A stretch of 45,157 nucleotides of DNA from Cytophagales bacterium (GTDB taxonomy: Bacteria; Bacteroidota; Bacteroidia; Cytophagales; Cyclobacteriaceae): NCBI GenBank assembly GCA_020403045.1, contig JADBYK010000007.1, positions 1 to 45,157 of the forward strand. The letters run 5' to 3'. Under the pieces are notes generated by a model. The model was not told the DNA's origin. It saw nothing but the letters and a program-made list of their open reading frames with translations, and did no database searches. The position numbers and the translations under genes were made by a program. Below are positions 26,158-34,777 of this stretch, in pieces (position 1 is the first letter of the stretch; every line of letters starts with the position of its first letter).

Positions 26158-26381
26158 AGAAAACGGGATTTATTACTTTGTAAGAGTACCACTATAGTGA
26201 AGTCAATAAAATGATAAATGTCATGCTGAAGGAAAAAATAAAATGAAGTACCCTACTGGAGCTCAGCATTGAAATTGGAGCGTGAGAAAAATCACTCCTC
26301 GATCCAATTTTGCTCATAGATTGTGCGAAGAGACAAATCGATATTAGCTGTGTAATCAAAGAGAATTTAAACACCAGTTGT

Positions 26382-27065
26382 ATGGAAACCAAGAAAAATC
26401 CAAAAGCGGATATTGGACGGTGGCATGGTCTTCTGTTCAGTTTTAGTTTGTTGATCACTATGGTGCTCATCGTGTCTGCGTTTGAATGGAGAACGCCAGA
26501 TAGGGATGCAAAAGTTGAGTTGACACGCAGCACGAATATTTTCGAGCCATTGGCAGAAATCCCACCCACTGACATAAAGACTCCACCACCACCTGTTATC
26601 CAGCAGCCTACTTTGGTAGTTGTGCCCAATGAAGAAGAGATCAAACAAGAAATCAAGTTTGACTTAGACGTGGAAGTAACTACTGACACAAAAGTACAAG
26701 AATACGTGCCTGTGGAACTACCGAAAGTGGTCGAAGAAGAAACGGACAAAATTTTCTTGGTGGTGGAGCAAACAGCGGCCCCCAAAAATGGAATGGCGGG
26801 ATTTTATAAATACGTTTCCGAAAATCTCAAGTATCCTGCTCCTGCTCGCAGGATGGGTGTAGAGGGAAAAATATACGTTCAGTTTGTGGTGGACAAGGAT
26901 GGAAACATTACCGATGTTACCACAGTGAATAGCTTGGGAGCTGGCTTGGAAGAAGAGGCGATTCGGATACTAAAAAATGCACCACCCTGGACGCCAGGTC
27001 GTCAGCGCGGTAAGCCAGTTAAACAAAGAATGGTAATCCCAATCTTTTTCAAACTAGCTCAATGA
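26382..27065 (+). CDS. TonB-family energy-transducing protein
   Basis: From the preferred start at 26382 the protein has 227 residues: a short basic cytoplasmic head (METKKNPKADIGRWH), one membrane helix (about 17-36), a Pro/Glu/Val-rich periplasmic spacer (EIPPTDIKTPPPPVIQQP) and a C-terminal TonB domain. That domain contains YPAPARRMGVEGKIYVQFVV and a late PPWTPGRQRGKPVKQRM segment. An ATG 72 bases upstream is in frame but would add a head unlike other TonB proteins. The role is to transmit proton-motive force to outer-membrane receptors. ExbB/ExbD and a receptor are not adjacent, so the partner set must be elsewhere. Confidence 0.9.
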   Translation: METKKNPKADIGRWHGLLFSFSLLITMVLIVSAFEWRTPDRDAKVELTRSTNIFEPLAEIPPTDIKTPPPPVIQQPTLVVVPNEEEIKQEIKFDLDVEVTTDTKVQEYVPVELPKVVEEETDKIFLVVEQTAAPKNGMAGFYKYVSENLKYPAPARRMGVEGKIYVQFVVDKDGNITDVTTVNSLGAGLEEEAIRILKNAPPWTPGRQRGKPVKQRMVIPIFFKLAQ

Positions 27066-27099
27066 GAGCTAACAGGGGGTGCAAAAAACCGCAGTGTAG

Positions 27100-27792
27100 T
27101 TAATCGAATAAAGTCAAATTTCCGAACTGATCGGCAGCGGGAACGGGCAATAATAACGAAGGCCGATCAAACTGAATCGAATTCAGTTGTGGTGACACTG
27201 TAAAGCCATCAAAGTCTATTCCATTTGCCCGGTGCAAAAGGGCAAGAAGTGCTGATTCCTCTGTGTCATTTTTCAACCAGATTGCTTCATCTTCCCTGGA
27301 AAGAGCTAGTGGTTGTCTATCAGAAACGGTAGCTGATAGCCCTTTAGCAACAGCGGTGATGATGGTAAAAGTGTGAAACGCATCGCCATCTTCTTCGTAT
27401 TCTTCCCATAATCCGGCCATCGAGAACACTTCTTTTGACGGAAGGACAAATCGCCATGGGATCATTGTCTTTTTACCTACTTTCTTCCAGGCATAAAAGC
27501 CATCCGCGGGAATAACGCATCGGTATTTTTTCAGACTCTTTGCCAACACTGGTTTTTCAATGATTTGTTCGGCACGCACATTGATCAGTCGCTCGGCTAT
27601 TGACTTGTTCTTCGCCCATTGGGGAGCAACGCCCCAATAGAAATAGGAAAAACCCTCTGGGCTTTGGCTAGTTAGAACAGGAAACAGTTGTGAAGGTGCG
27701 CCATTGTATCGGGGAAGGAAGGTTGGCTCCTCCGTCTTATACCGCTCGGCTAATCGGCTGGCAGAAATCCCCACGGAAAATCGTTCGATCAT
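27100..27792 (-). CDS. SRAP-family protein with altered active site (YedK/HMCES-like)
   Basis: This 230-residue protein has the SRAP (SOS-response-associated peptidase) fold, known for covalent protection of abasic sites through Cys2. Recognisable blocks are FYWGVAPQWA (51-60), LINVRAEQ (69-76), CVIPADGFYAWKK (92-104) and TVSDRQPLALS (155-165). Against E. coli YedK, Cys2 is Ile2 (MIERF instead of MCGRF), Glu105 is Ala101 (FYAW instead of FEW) and His160 is Ser157 (SDRQP instead of HDRRP). Asn75 is kept as Asn71 and the following Arg is kept. It therefore looks like a pseudoenzyme or a DNA-binding paralogue. No in-frame upstream codon restores MCGR. Its ATG overlaps the stop of the upstream hydrolase gene (ATGA). 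Confidence 0.88.
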   Translation of the reverse strand: MIERFSVGISASRLAERYKTEEPTFLPRYNGAPSQLFPVLTSQSPEGFSYFYWGVAPQWAKNKSIAERLINVRAEQIIEKPVLAKSLKKYRCVIPADGFYAWKKVGKKTMIPWRFVLPSKEVFSMAGLWEEYEEDGDAFHTFTIITAVAKGLSATVSDRQPLALSREDEAIWLKNDTEESALLALLHRANGIDFDGFTVSPQLNSIQFDRPSLLLPVPAADQFGNLTLFD

Positions 27793-28721
27793 GTTTTGTA
27801 AATAAAATCCAGAGCTCTCATCTCTGACCAGTATAGTCCGTTTTCGTCAAAATGAGCAAACCCTACGTGACCACCATGTAGCGGGTATTCTGTTCTTACA
27901 AAGGTATGGTCTTTCAGATCAGGAAAACACTCACGACTGAGAAATGGATCATTTTTCGCGTTGACGATCAATGTGTTTGTTTTAATAGCTTTTAGGAAAT
28001 GAATGGAGCTAGAGCATAAGTAGTAGTCAATCGCATCGGCAAATCCGTGAATGGGGGCTGTGAAGTGATCATCAAATTCCATCAATGTTTTCACTCGATG
28101 AAGATGATCGACTCGGATAGCCGGCTGTTGGGTTGACTTCTGAAGTACCTTTGTTTTTAGACTTTTGAGGAATCGCTGATGATATATCCAGTTGGAAGGT
28201 TTCATAATTTCCATACAACTCGTGTGCAAATCCAAAGGCACGGAAAAGACAACAGCTGTAGTTAGCTTTTTGTAGCTCGTGCCGATTTCGCCTAAAAATT
28301 TCAAGGTCAGATTGCCGCCTAAACTAAAACCAACTAATGAGATGGATTGGTAGGTAGGGTAGACTTTTTCAATAACCGTTTTAAGATCTTCGGTAGCTCC
28401 ACTGTGATAAAAGCGAGGCTGCCAATTCATTTCTTCACTACAGCCTCTGTAGTTCCAAGCCAATACATCAAAGCCTTTCGCAAAAAATGCTTTCGCCATC
28501 CCCTTGATGTAGGATCTTTCTGTGTTGCCTTCTAAGCCATGGGATAGTATTACTAGGTGGGACGCGCCTTGCCGTAGAAAGTCTAAATCCAAGAAGTCTT
28601 TATCCGGTGTTTCGATTCGCTCCCGTTGATAGGATTGCAATTCGACTTTACGAAAAAACGAAGGGTAAATTGTTTCAAGGTGCCGATTTGGGAGCAATAG
28701 GGGACGTACATAATTTTCCAT
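27789..28721 (-). CDS. YheT-like alpha/beta hydrolase
   Basis: This 310-residue alpha/beta-fold hydrolase is of the YheT/EMB8 type. It starts PLLLPNRHLETIYPSFFRK, the typical opening of this group. It carries an oxyanion-side motif LSHGLEGNTERSY and the nucleophile elbow VGFSLGGN. The expected Asp (NAKNDPFLS) and His (YPLHGGHVGF) follow in the C-terminal half, completing the triad. There is no signal peptide. Substrates of this family are poorly known; ester or acyl substrates are usual. It sits 29 bases after the YfiT gene and overlaps the SRAP gene by four bases. Confidence 0.9.
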   Translation of the reverse strand: MENYVRPLLLPNRHLETIYPSFFRKVELQSYQRERIETPDKDFLDLDFLRQGASHLVILSHGLEGNTERSYIKGMAKAFFAKGFDVLAWNYRGCSEEMNWQPRFYHSGATEDLKTVIEKVYPTYQSISLVGFSLGGNLTLKFLGEIGTSYKKLTTAVVFSVPLDLHTSCMEIMKPSNWIYHQRFLKSLKTKVLQKSTQQPAIRVDHLHRVKTLMEFDDHFTAPIHGFADAIDYYLCSSSIHFLKAIKTNTLIVNAKNDPFLSRECFPDLKDHTFVRTEYPLHGGHVGFAHFDENGLYWSEMRALDFIYKT

Positions 28722-28750
28722 GAATGTTAACGTGCTTCTCCCTTGATCAC

Positions 28751-29293
28751 TTATGACCAGCCTCTCTTTGCTTTCAGCGCGGTCACATGCGCCAAATGGT
28801 GATCTCCATGCCAGGCATACATGCCAAGGAGCTGCCCTAGGCTTATTTGTTTTTTTGTGTCTGGGTGAATAAAGAATCTACTCAGGTCTTTCTCGGGGAT
28901 TTGTTTTGCCAATGCTACAAATTTTACATGCAATGTGTGGAGAAGGTTTATGGAAATAGCAATGGGTAGATTTGTTTCAGGTGTTTCTGCCCACCTTTTT
29001 TCATCGTATGCTTTAATCACCGGATTTTCTTCTGTGAGCGTCCACTTGATTCTTATGTAGGCATTCATATGACTATCTGCTACATGATGAATCACTTGTC
29101 GAATTGTCCATCCGCCTTCCCGATAGGGCGTATCTAATTGGTTGTCATTTAGTCCAGCAACCGCATCTGCGAGTTTTTCTGGCAACGCTTCTATCCTCGA
29201 GATAAAATCATTGATTTCTTGAGAGCTATTGGCTGCAGCCGGTTTAAATTTTCCGATGGGGTACCGGTCAGGATCAGGATGTAATTCGGTCAT
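28751..29293 (-). CDS. YfiT/DinB-family putative bacillithiol S-transferase
   Basis: This 180-residue four-helix-bundle protein of the DinB/YfiT superfamily has a three-histidine metal site. The signature begins DPDRYPIGKFK, typical of YfiT. Candidate metal ligands are in VIHHVADSHMN (about 67-77) and in AWHGDHHLAHV near the C-terminus. GGWTIRQVIHHV is the most conserved block. Members transfer bacillithiol to electrophiles or act as metal-dependent hydrolases, which would suit a bacterium with bacillithiol. It lies 24 bases after the terC-like gene on the same strand. The name follows the family; the substrate is unknown. Confidence 0.88.
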   Translation of the reverse strand: MTELHPDPDRYPIGKFKPAAANSSQEINDFISRIEALPEKLADAVAGLNDNQLDTPYREGGWTIRQVIHHVADSHMNAYIRIKWTLTEENPVIKAYDEKRWAETPETNLPIAISINLLHTLHVKFVALAKQIPEKDLSRFFIHPDTKKQISLGQLLGMYAWHGDHHLAHVTALKAKRGWS

Positions 29294-29317
29294 ATAAAAA
29301 GTGTCAAATAGTGTTTG

Positions 29318-30157
29318 TCAGTCCATCTTTTTGACCGCGTCATTGATTTCGCTTTCGGAAAAAGGCTTATGGAGTACAACCGGCTTTTTCTTCTTCGCAT
29401 TCCGTTTCTTTTTAACGCGGATGTTGGTAAGCTCAATAAGGAGTGAAAAGGCAACCGCGAAATAGATATATCCTTTTGGAACGACATATTCCAGCGCCTC
29501 TAAAAATAACATGAAGCCAATTAAGATCAAGAAGCCTAATGCCAGTACTTCCATGGATGGATGCTGTTGGATGAATTTACTAATTGCCCCAGAGAAGAAC
29601 ATCATTACTCCAATGGAGATCATCACCGCAAAAATCATGATGATCACCTGATCTACGATTCCAATTGCAGTTAGAATAGAATCAAATGAGAAGATGATAT
29701 CAAGCAAAATAATCTGAAAGATAGTGGCCGAAAGAGTAGGTACTTTTGGTTTACCACTCACCCCATCTTCATCTTCGTCCCCCTCCATCTCGTGGTTTAT
29801 CTCGTTTGTACTTTTTGCAATAAGAAATAAACCACCAAAGCCGAGGATTAAATCGCGCCCGCTAAACGTATGATCTCCATGGAATCCCAGGAATTTGATC
29901 AGCCAATCCGGCAGGAAATCATTCACGGCAAACAAAGGCTCTTTGAAACTGATTATCCACGTAATGCAAAGAAGGAATACAATACGTACAAACATCGCCA
30001 AAAACAGACCTATATTCCGGGCTCTACTTCGCTGAGCTTCAGGCAGCTTGTTGGATACAATCGAGATGAAAATGATATTGTCAATACCGAGTACAATTTC
30101 TAAAAAACAAAGCGTAATAAGAGCAAGCCAGGCATCTGCTTTTAAGAATATTTCCAT
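29318..30157 (-). CDS. TerC-family integral membrane protein (likely metal exporter)
   Basis: This 279-residue membrane protein has about seven hydrophobic helices. Both acidic membrane motifs of the TerC family are visible: EIVLGIDNIIFISI (20-33) and IILLDIIFSFDSILTAIG (about 148-165). The two are separated by a charged cytoplasmic loop rich in Glu/Asp (NHEMEGDEDEDG). The C-terminus is very basic (RVKKKRNAKKKKP). Members with this layout export manganese or protect the secretion machinery, and the tellurite link is historical. It is the first gene of the terC-yfiT-yheT-SRAP run and is divergent from glpD. Confidence 0.92.
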   Translation of the reverse strand: MEIFLKADAWLALITLCFLEIVLGIDNIIFISIVSNKLPEAQRSRARNIGLFLAMFVRIVFLLCITWIISFKEPLFAVNDFLPDWLIKFLGFHGDHTFSGRDLILGFGGLFLIAKSTNEINHEMEGDEDEDGVSGKPKVPTLSATIFQIILLDIIFSFDSILTAIGIVDQVIIMIFAVMISIGVMMFFSGAISKFIQQHPSMEVLALGFLILIGFMLFLEALEYVVPKGYIYFAVAFSLLIELTNIRVKKKRNAKKKKPVVLHKPFSESEINDAVKKMD

Positions 30158-30165
30158 ATACAGTA

Positions 30166-30196
30166 CAAATTCAAATTTGTGTCCAAATTAGACAAA
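30166..30196 (-). promoter_or_regulatory. Candidate Bacteroidota-type promoter for the terC run
   Basis: Read on the minus strand there is TTTG (30193-30196), a 19-base spacer, then TGAATTTG (30166-30173). This is one mismatch from the Bacteroidota consensus TTTG-N19-TAnnTTTG. The -7 box ends only 8 bases before the start codon, so the transcript leader would be almost absent, which lowers confidence. Confidence 0.3.
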
Positions 30197-30265
30197 GCAT
30201 TGAACTTAAAAAATGTATCTCCAAACAAAAGAAAATCAGTCTTTTAATCCCATTTTTGACCAATC

Positions 30266-30273
30266 TATTTTTG
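30266..30273 (+). promoter_or_regulatory. Candidate -7 box for glpD
   Basis: TATTTTTG is an exact match to TAnnTTTG and lies 13 bases before the first glpD ATG. At the -33 position there is only TTTT (30242-30245, 20-base spacer). If it is used, transcription would begin very near the first ATG, and a later glpD start (Met16 or Met21) would become more likely. Confidence 0.3.
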
Positions 30274-30286
30274 ATTTACTGTTTTA

Positions 30287-31939
30287 ATGCCACATACGTT
30301 TTCATCAAAAACACGTGAATTGTCAATCCGGCAGATGGCTACTGAATCGATGGATTTGGTGGTAGTTGGCGGAGGCATTACAGGGGCGGGTATTGCCCTT
30401 GACGCTGCGTCACGCGGACTTACCGTTGCTTTGATCGAAAAAAATGACTTTGCATTTGGCACCAGTAGTCGCTCCACAAAATTGATACATGGAGGCTTGC
30501 GTTACCTTAAGCAGTTGGAATTTGGGCTGGTGAAGGAAGTGGGCAGCGAACGAGCAATTGTTCATCGACTTGCGCCACATCTGGTTATACCAGAGAAGAT
30601 GTTGCTTCCACTTTATGAAAAACGAGGGATGGGTTACTGGCTCGCTTCGTTGGGGCTCAAGATTTACGATTGGCTGGCTGGCGTAAAGCAGCAAGATCGG
30701 AGGGTAATGCTCACCCGCGGGCAAACACTCCGAGCAGAACCATTGCTGAAGCCGGAGGACGTAAAGGGCGGAGCGATTTATGCGGAATACCGAACCGATG
30801 ATGCGAGGCTGACCATTGAAATAATCAAGACTGCAAATAGCAAAGGCGCTATTATTGCCAACTATTGCCGGGTTACGGATTTTGTTTACGCGGAGAATCG
30901 CGTGGCAGGAGTTCAGGTTACTGATTTAATCACCGGAAATACCTTTACCGTTAAGGCTACTACTGTTGTGAATGCGGCCGGTCCATGGGTAGATGAATTG
31001 CGCGAGCTGAATCACTCCATAAAAACTAAGCGACTCCACCTCACCAAAGGGGTTCATTTGGTTGTTTCCCACAATAAGTTTCCTATAAAGCAGGCAATCT
31101 ATTTTGACGTAGATGATGGTAGAATGATTTTTGCCATTCCACGTGGAAGAACGACCTACATTGGGACCACGGACACGAACTATAACGGGAGTAAAGATGA
31201 CGTGCTAACAACGTTAGGTGATCTGACTTATATTATCAACGCAACCAATCGCACCTTTCCTAAGGTCGGGTTGACGATCAATGATATTGAATCAAGTTGG
31301 GCCGGACTGCGGCCGTTAATTCACGAAGACGGTAAGTCGGCTTCTGAGCTTTCCCGAAAAGACGAAATTTTCGAATCAGAAACCGGTCTGATCTCTATCG
31401 CGGGTGGTAAGCTAACGGGCTATCGGAAGATGGCGGAACGAATTGTTGATCGGGTGGTGTCCACCAGTTTCCCTCAACTCAAAATTAAATGCTTTACAGA
31501 GTCAATGCCTTTTTCGGGTGCTCAGTTTAGAAACTATGATGAGGTAAGAAATTATAAGGGAAGTTTACTGATTCAGCTTAGCGTGTTACATCTTGCAGAT
31601 CATGTTAACTATTTGGTTGCTAACTATGGCAAGCAATGCGACTTGATCCTGGAACGCCTTAGAACCAATTTGGAGAAGGACACGGACGTTGCTTTGTTGA
31701 AAGCAGAATTATGGTATTGCCTCGAATATGAGATGGTTTTGACCCCTGAAGATTTTCTGGTGAGGCGAACCGGTATGCTTTATTTTGACTTGCCCAGACT
31801 GCAGAAAGCCAAAGAAGTGGTGTTCCTAGAGTTTAAATCATTTTTCAATTGGTCATCGAATGACCTGGGCATTGCACGGGAAAGACTAGAAAAGCTAATT
31901 TTACAGGCAACTCAATTTTTACCAAGTAACAATCCATGA
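30287..31939 (+). CDS. glpD: Glycerol-3-phosphate dehydrogenase (quinone-dependent)
   Basis: This FAD enzyme oxidises glycerol-3-phosphate to dihydroxyacetone phosphate and reduces membrane quinone. The 550-residue protein begins its FAD fold with MDLVVVGGGITGAGIALDAASRGL-type sequence at about 21-44. It then shows FAFGTSSRSTKLIHGGLRYL, NAAGPWVDEL near 223 and TTYIGTTDTNY near 285. The C-terminal domain is present and normal in length. The first ATG is used; ATG codons at residues 16 and 21 are possible alternatives. The stop overlaps the DUF3179 start by four bases. No glpF or glpK is next to it, so it probably serves lipid or glycerol turnover and feeds triose phosphate to the same pathways as the sugar genes downstream. 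Confidence 0.94.
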   Translation: MPHTFSSKTRELSIRQMATESMDLVVVGGGITGAGIALDAASRGLTVALIEKNDFAFGTSSRSTKLIHGGLRYLKQLEFGLVKEVGSERAIVHRLAPHLVIPEKMLLPLYEKRGMGYWLASLGLKIYDWLAGVKQQDRRVMLTRGQTLRAEPLLKPEDVKGGAIYAEYRTDDARLTIEIIKTANSKGAIIANYCRVTDFVYAENRVAGVQVTDLITGNTFTVKATTVVNAAGPWVDELRELNHSIKTKRLHLTKGVHLVVSHNKFPIKQAIYFDVDDGRMIFAIPRGRTTYIGTTDTNYNGSKDDVLTTLGDLTYIINATNRTFPKVGLTINDIESSWAGLRPLIHEDGKSASELSRKDEIFESETGLISIAGGKLTGYRKMAERIVDRVVSTSFPQLKIKCFTESMPFSGAQFRNYDEVRNYKGSLLIQLSVLHLADHVNYLVANYGKQCDLILERLRTNLEKDTDVALLKAELWYCLEYEMVLTPEDFLVRRTGMLYFDLPRLQKAKEVVFLEFKSFFNWSSNDLGIARERLEKLILQATQFLPSNNP

Positions 31940-33144
31940 AGATCTTTTTGTTTTTAGTCGGCATCGTTCTATTAATAGGGGTAGAGGTAGCACGTGTGTA
32001 TTATATCATGCCCTTTCCGGGAAGTCAAGTAGATGAGGCAGTTGAGCTCGCGTACTTCATTCAAAATTACATCTGGTTATTTCGTATAGTTGGTGTTTTG
32101 ATTATTGGTTACCCTGCATTTTTCTATTTAGTTGGAAATAATGCTTACATCAAATGGACTGTTGCGTCCATGCTGGCATTTTGGATTATTGTCTGCTATG
32201 CATTCAATTTTCAGTTCCTGGCAGATAAAATGTTCCTTCAAACTGAGTCTGTTTCGTTACTGAAGGCAAATAGTAGTAAAATTGATGATAATCAGCTTGT
32301 TATAGGCCTTAGTATTAATGGTCAGTCGAGGGCATATCCCATCGAGATTATTGGTTATCATCACCAGGTAAGAGATACCGTGGGTGGCCAAGATGTAATG
32401 GTTACGTACTGTACGGTGTGCAGATCTGGGCGTGTATTTAGTCCGTTTGTAAACGGCAAGTCAGAGATATTCAGGCTTGTGGGGATGGATCATTTTAATG
32501 CCATGTTTGAGGATGCTACTACGAAAAGTTGGTGGCGGCAGGTAAACGGAACGGCCATCATAGGCCCGTTGAAGGGCGCACAACTGACCGAAATTACTTC
32601 ACAGCAAATGACACTTCGAGCGTGGCTTTCGATGCATCCTGAATCATTGATTCTTCAACCCGATCCAAAATTTAAAGATCAATATGAGACATTGGCAAAG
32701 TATGACGAAGGAAAGATGGAGGGGAGTCTTGAGGGTCGCGATTCGTTATCGTGGAAAGACAAATCATGGGTCGTAGGCGTGCCAATGGGTTTGTTTGCAA
32801 AAGCCTATGACTGGAATGAGTTGGTCGAACGAAGAGTTATCAATGACCAAATCAGCGGTCGCCCGGTAGTACTAGTATTGGAAGCCGATTCTGCTTCTTT
32901 TCACACCTGGGTGCCCATAGCAGGAATGGATACACTTCAGTTTTCGCTAAATGATAGTTTGAATGTATTGATCGATCAGCAATCGGACTCGCGATGGAAT
33001 TGGAAGGGCCAATGCGAAAGTGGAAAATATGCTGGCAGTCAGCTTGAAGTGCTTCCCTCATATCAGGAGTTTTGGCATTCGTGGAAAACGTTCCATCCCA
33101 ATACGGAGCAATTTACCTCATCGAAAGTGAAAGAAAATGAGTGA
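31936..33144 (+). CDS. DUF3179-domain membrane protein
   Basis: The 402-residue protein has an N-terminal membrane part with about four helices (residues 3-20, 40-66, 73-98 and nearby) and a C-terminal DUF3179 domain. The domain is recognised by VIGLSINGQSRAYPIEII, DVMVTYCTVCRSGRVF (the conserved CxxC at about 158-161) and the later FHTWVPI. The CxxC suggests a redox or metal site, but no biochemical function is established to my knowledge. It is translationally coupled at both ends: ATGA with glpD and an 8-base overlap with the GH13 gene. Co-expression with glycerol and glucan metabolism is therefore likely, but the reason is not apparent. Confidence 0.88.
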   Translation: MKIFLFLVGIVLLIGVEVARVYYIMPFPGSQVDEAVELAYFIQNYIWLFRIVGVLIIGYPAFFYLVGNNAYIKWTVASMLAFWIIVCYAFNFQFLADKMFLQTESVSLLKANSSKIDDNQLVIGLSINGQSRAYPIEIIGYHHQVRDTVGGQDVMVTYCTVCRSGRVFSPFVNGKSEIFRLVGMDHFNAMFEDATTKSWWRQVNGTAIIGPLKGAQLTEITSQQMTLRAWLSMHPESLILQPDPKFKDQYETLAKYDEGKMEGSLEGRDSLSWKDKSWVVGVPMGLFAKAYDWNELVERRVINDQISGRPVVLVLEADSASFHTWVPIAGMDTLQFSLNDSLNVLIDQQSDSRWNWKGQCESGKYAGSQLEVLPSYQEFWHSWKTFHPNTEQFTSSKVKENE

Positions 33145-34777
33145 CCGGGTTTGGTGGAAAGAAGCGATTGTCTATCAAATCTATCCCAGAAGCTTTAAAG
33201 ACAGCAATGGAGATGGAGTAGGTGATCTTCAGGGAATTATCTCAAAGTTAGATTATATCAAATCATTGGGCGTGGATGCCGTTTGGCTGAATCCAATCTA
33301 TAAGTCTCCGAATGATGACGGTGGTTACGATATCAGCGACTACTATTCCATTCAACCCGAATTCGGATCGATGCAAGACTTCGATGAACTGTTGGCCGGG
33401 CTTCACCAACGCGGGCTGAAGTTGATTATGGATTTGGTCCTTAACCATTCATCCGATGAGCATCCCTGGTTTGTGGAGTCAAAAAAATCGAAGTCTAATC
33501 CTTTCCGTGATTACTATTTTTGGAAACCGGGCAAAAACGGACATCCACCAAATAATTGGCCGTCATTCTTTGGAGGCAATGCATGGCAATTGGATGAACA
33601 AACAGGTGAGTATTACCTACACCTTTTCTCCGTCAAGCAACCTGATTTGAATTGGGAGAACACTGCCTTGCGAAAAGAGGTCCATGAGCTAATGTGCTAC
33701 TGGTTGAAAAGAGGAGTGGATGGCCTTCGACTCGATGTAATCTCTGCGATTTCCAAGCGCACAGATTTTCCGCCTACAGATACAGTTGATTTTAATGAAA
33801 CCATTCGCAGGTATTATTCAAATGGTCCGCGACTGCAAGAGTTTATTGAAGAAGTCAGAACTAAAGTCATCAATGAATACAAAGATGTAATGACCGTGGG
33901 TGAAGGGCCTGGAATTACACCACAAAACGCGCTTGATTACTTAGATCCGGAGAAGGGTTTAAATATGATTTTTCATTTTGGTCATATGTTTATGGATCAA
34001 GGTCCAGGCGGCAGATTTGACCCTATTCCCTGGTCCATGACGGATTTCAAAAGAGTATTTAAGACATGGGACGACACGTTCGCCAAAACCGGGTGGGGAA
34101 GTATATTTCTTGGTAATCATGATTTTGCCCGAATGGTCTCCAGATGGGGAGATGATAGCAGCTATTGGAGAGAATCATCCACGTTACTGATAACACTGTT
34201 ATTGTCAATGAGGGGCACGCCTTTTATTTTTCAGGGTGATGAAATAGGGATGACCAATACCAAGCTAAAAGCGGTCGCAGATTCCAAAGACATAGAAACT
34301 CAAAATGGATGGCGTGAAGCCCAAAAGCGAGGAATGTCAGAAGATCAATTTCTTTCGCTAGCCAACTATTCCGGACGAGATAATGCGCGCACTCCGATGC
34401 AGTGGGACGACAGTGTTTTTGGTGGTTTCACCGATGGCCACCCATGGATGGATCTAAATCCGAACAAATCTCGGATCAATGTCGCGACTCAAACAACTGA
34501 CCCCCATTCCATCCTAAACTATTTTAGGTCAATGACCTCGTTGCGAAAGGCACATCCTGTTTTAACCTATGGCACTTACGAACCGATTGAAACAAAAGAC
34601 GATCGGGTATTTGCCTACTACCGCCAAGAGGGCAAAGAAAAATATCAGATAGTTCTTCATTTTTCTAATGAGAATAGTACCTTTCCAATCCCGCTAAATG
34701 CACAAAGACTCATTGGCAACTATGCCAATGAAAGTTTAAGTCTGCGTCCGTGGGAAGCAACGATATATAAACTATGA
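33137..34777 (+). CDS. GH13 alpha-glucosidase (oligo-1,6-glucosidase/maltase type)
   Basis: The 546-residue cytoplasmic enzyme is in the GH13 oligo-1,6-glucosidase/alpha-glucosidase branch. It opens WWKEAIVYQIYPRSFKDSNG and has the calcium-loop-like DSNGDGVGD (22-30) and the barrel motif DLVLNHSSDEHPWF (99-112). The catalytic triad is Asp200 (GLRLDVIS), Glu256 (MTVGEGPG) and Asp329 (FLGNHDFAR). Valine after the nucleophile (DVIS) is often linked to alpha-1,6 preference, while alpha-1,4 enzymes more often have other residues; this gives only a hint of specificity. It overlaps the DUF3179 and ROK genes on either side and would release glucose for the ROK kinase. Confidence 0.94.
   Translation: MSDRVWWKEAIVYQIYPRSFKDSNGDGVGDLQGIISKLDYIKSLGVDAVWLNPIYKSPNDDGGYDISDYYSIQPEFGSMQDFDELLAGLHQRGLKLIMDLVLNHSSDEHPWFVESKKSKSNPFRDYYFWKPGKNGHPPNNWPSFFGGNAWQLDEQTGEYYLHLFSVKQPDLNWENTALRKEVHELMCYWLKRGVDGLRLDVISAISKRTDFPPTDTVDFNETIRRYYSNGPRLQEFIEEVRTKVINEYKDVMTVGEGPGITPQNALDYLDPEKGLNMIFHFGHMFMDQGPGGRFDPIPWSMTDFKRVFKTWDDTFAKTGWGSIFLGNHDFARMVSRWGDDSSYWRESSTLLITLLLSMRGTPFIFQGDEIGMTNTKLKAVADSKDIETQNGWREAQKRGMSEDQFLSLANYSGRDNARTPMQWDDSVFGGFTDGHPWMDLNPNKSRINVATQTTDPHSILNYFRSMTSLRKAHPVLTYGTYEPIETKDDRVFAYYRQEGKEKYQIVLHFSNENSTFPIPLNAQRLIGNYANESLSLRPWEATIYKL

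Noticed and set aside
26173-26179. TACTTTG box as the tonB promoter
   Set aside because: It is about 200 bases upstream of the preferred tonB start and has no -33 partner. It lies so close to korA that its role is unclear, so it was not listed as a feature.
26192-26785. 197-codon minus-strand ORF opposite tonB
   Set aside because: Serine/threonine/valine-rich translation with no family resemblance. It overlaps the tonB-like gene, whose helix, proline spacer and TonB domain are clear.
29290-29487. 65-codon minus-strand ORF overlapping the terC 3' end
   Set aside because: Same strand but another frame of the TerC C-terminal basic tail; it has no features of its own.
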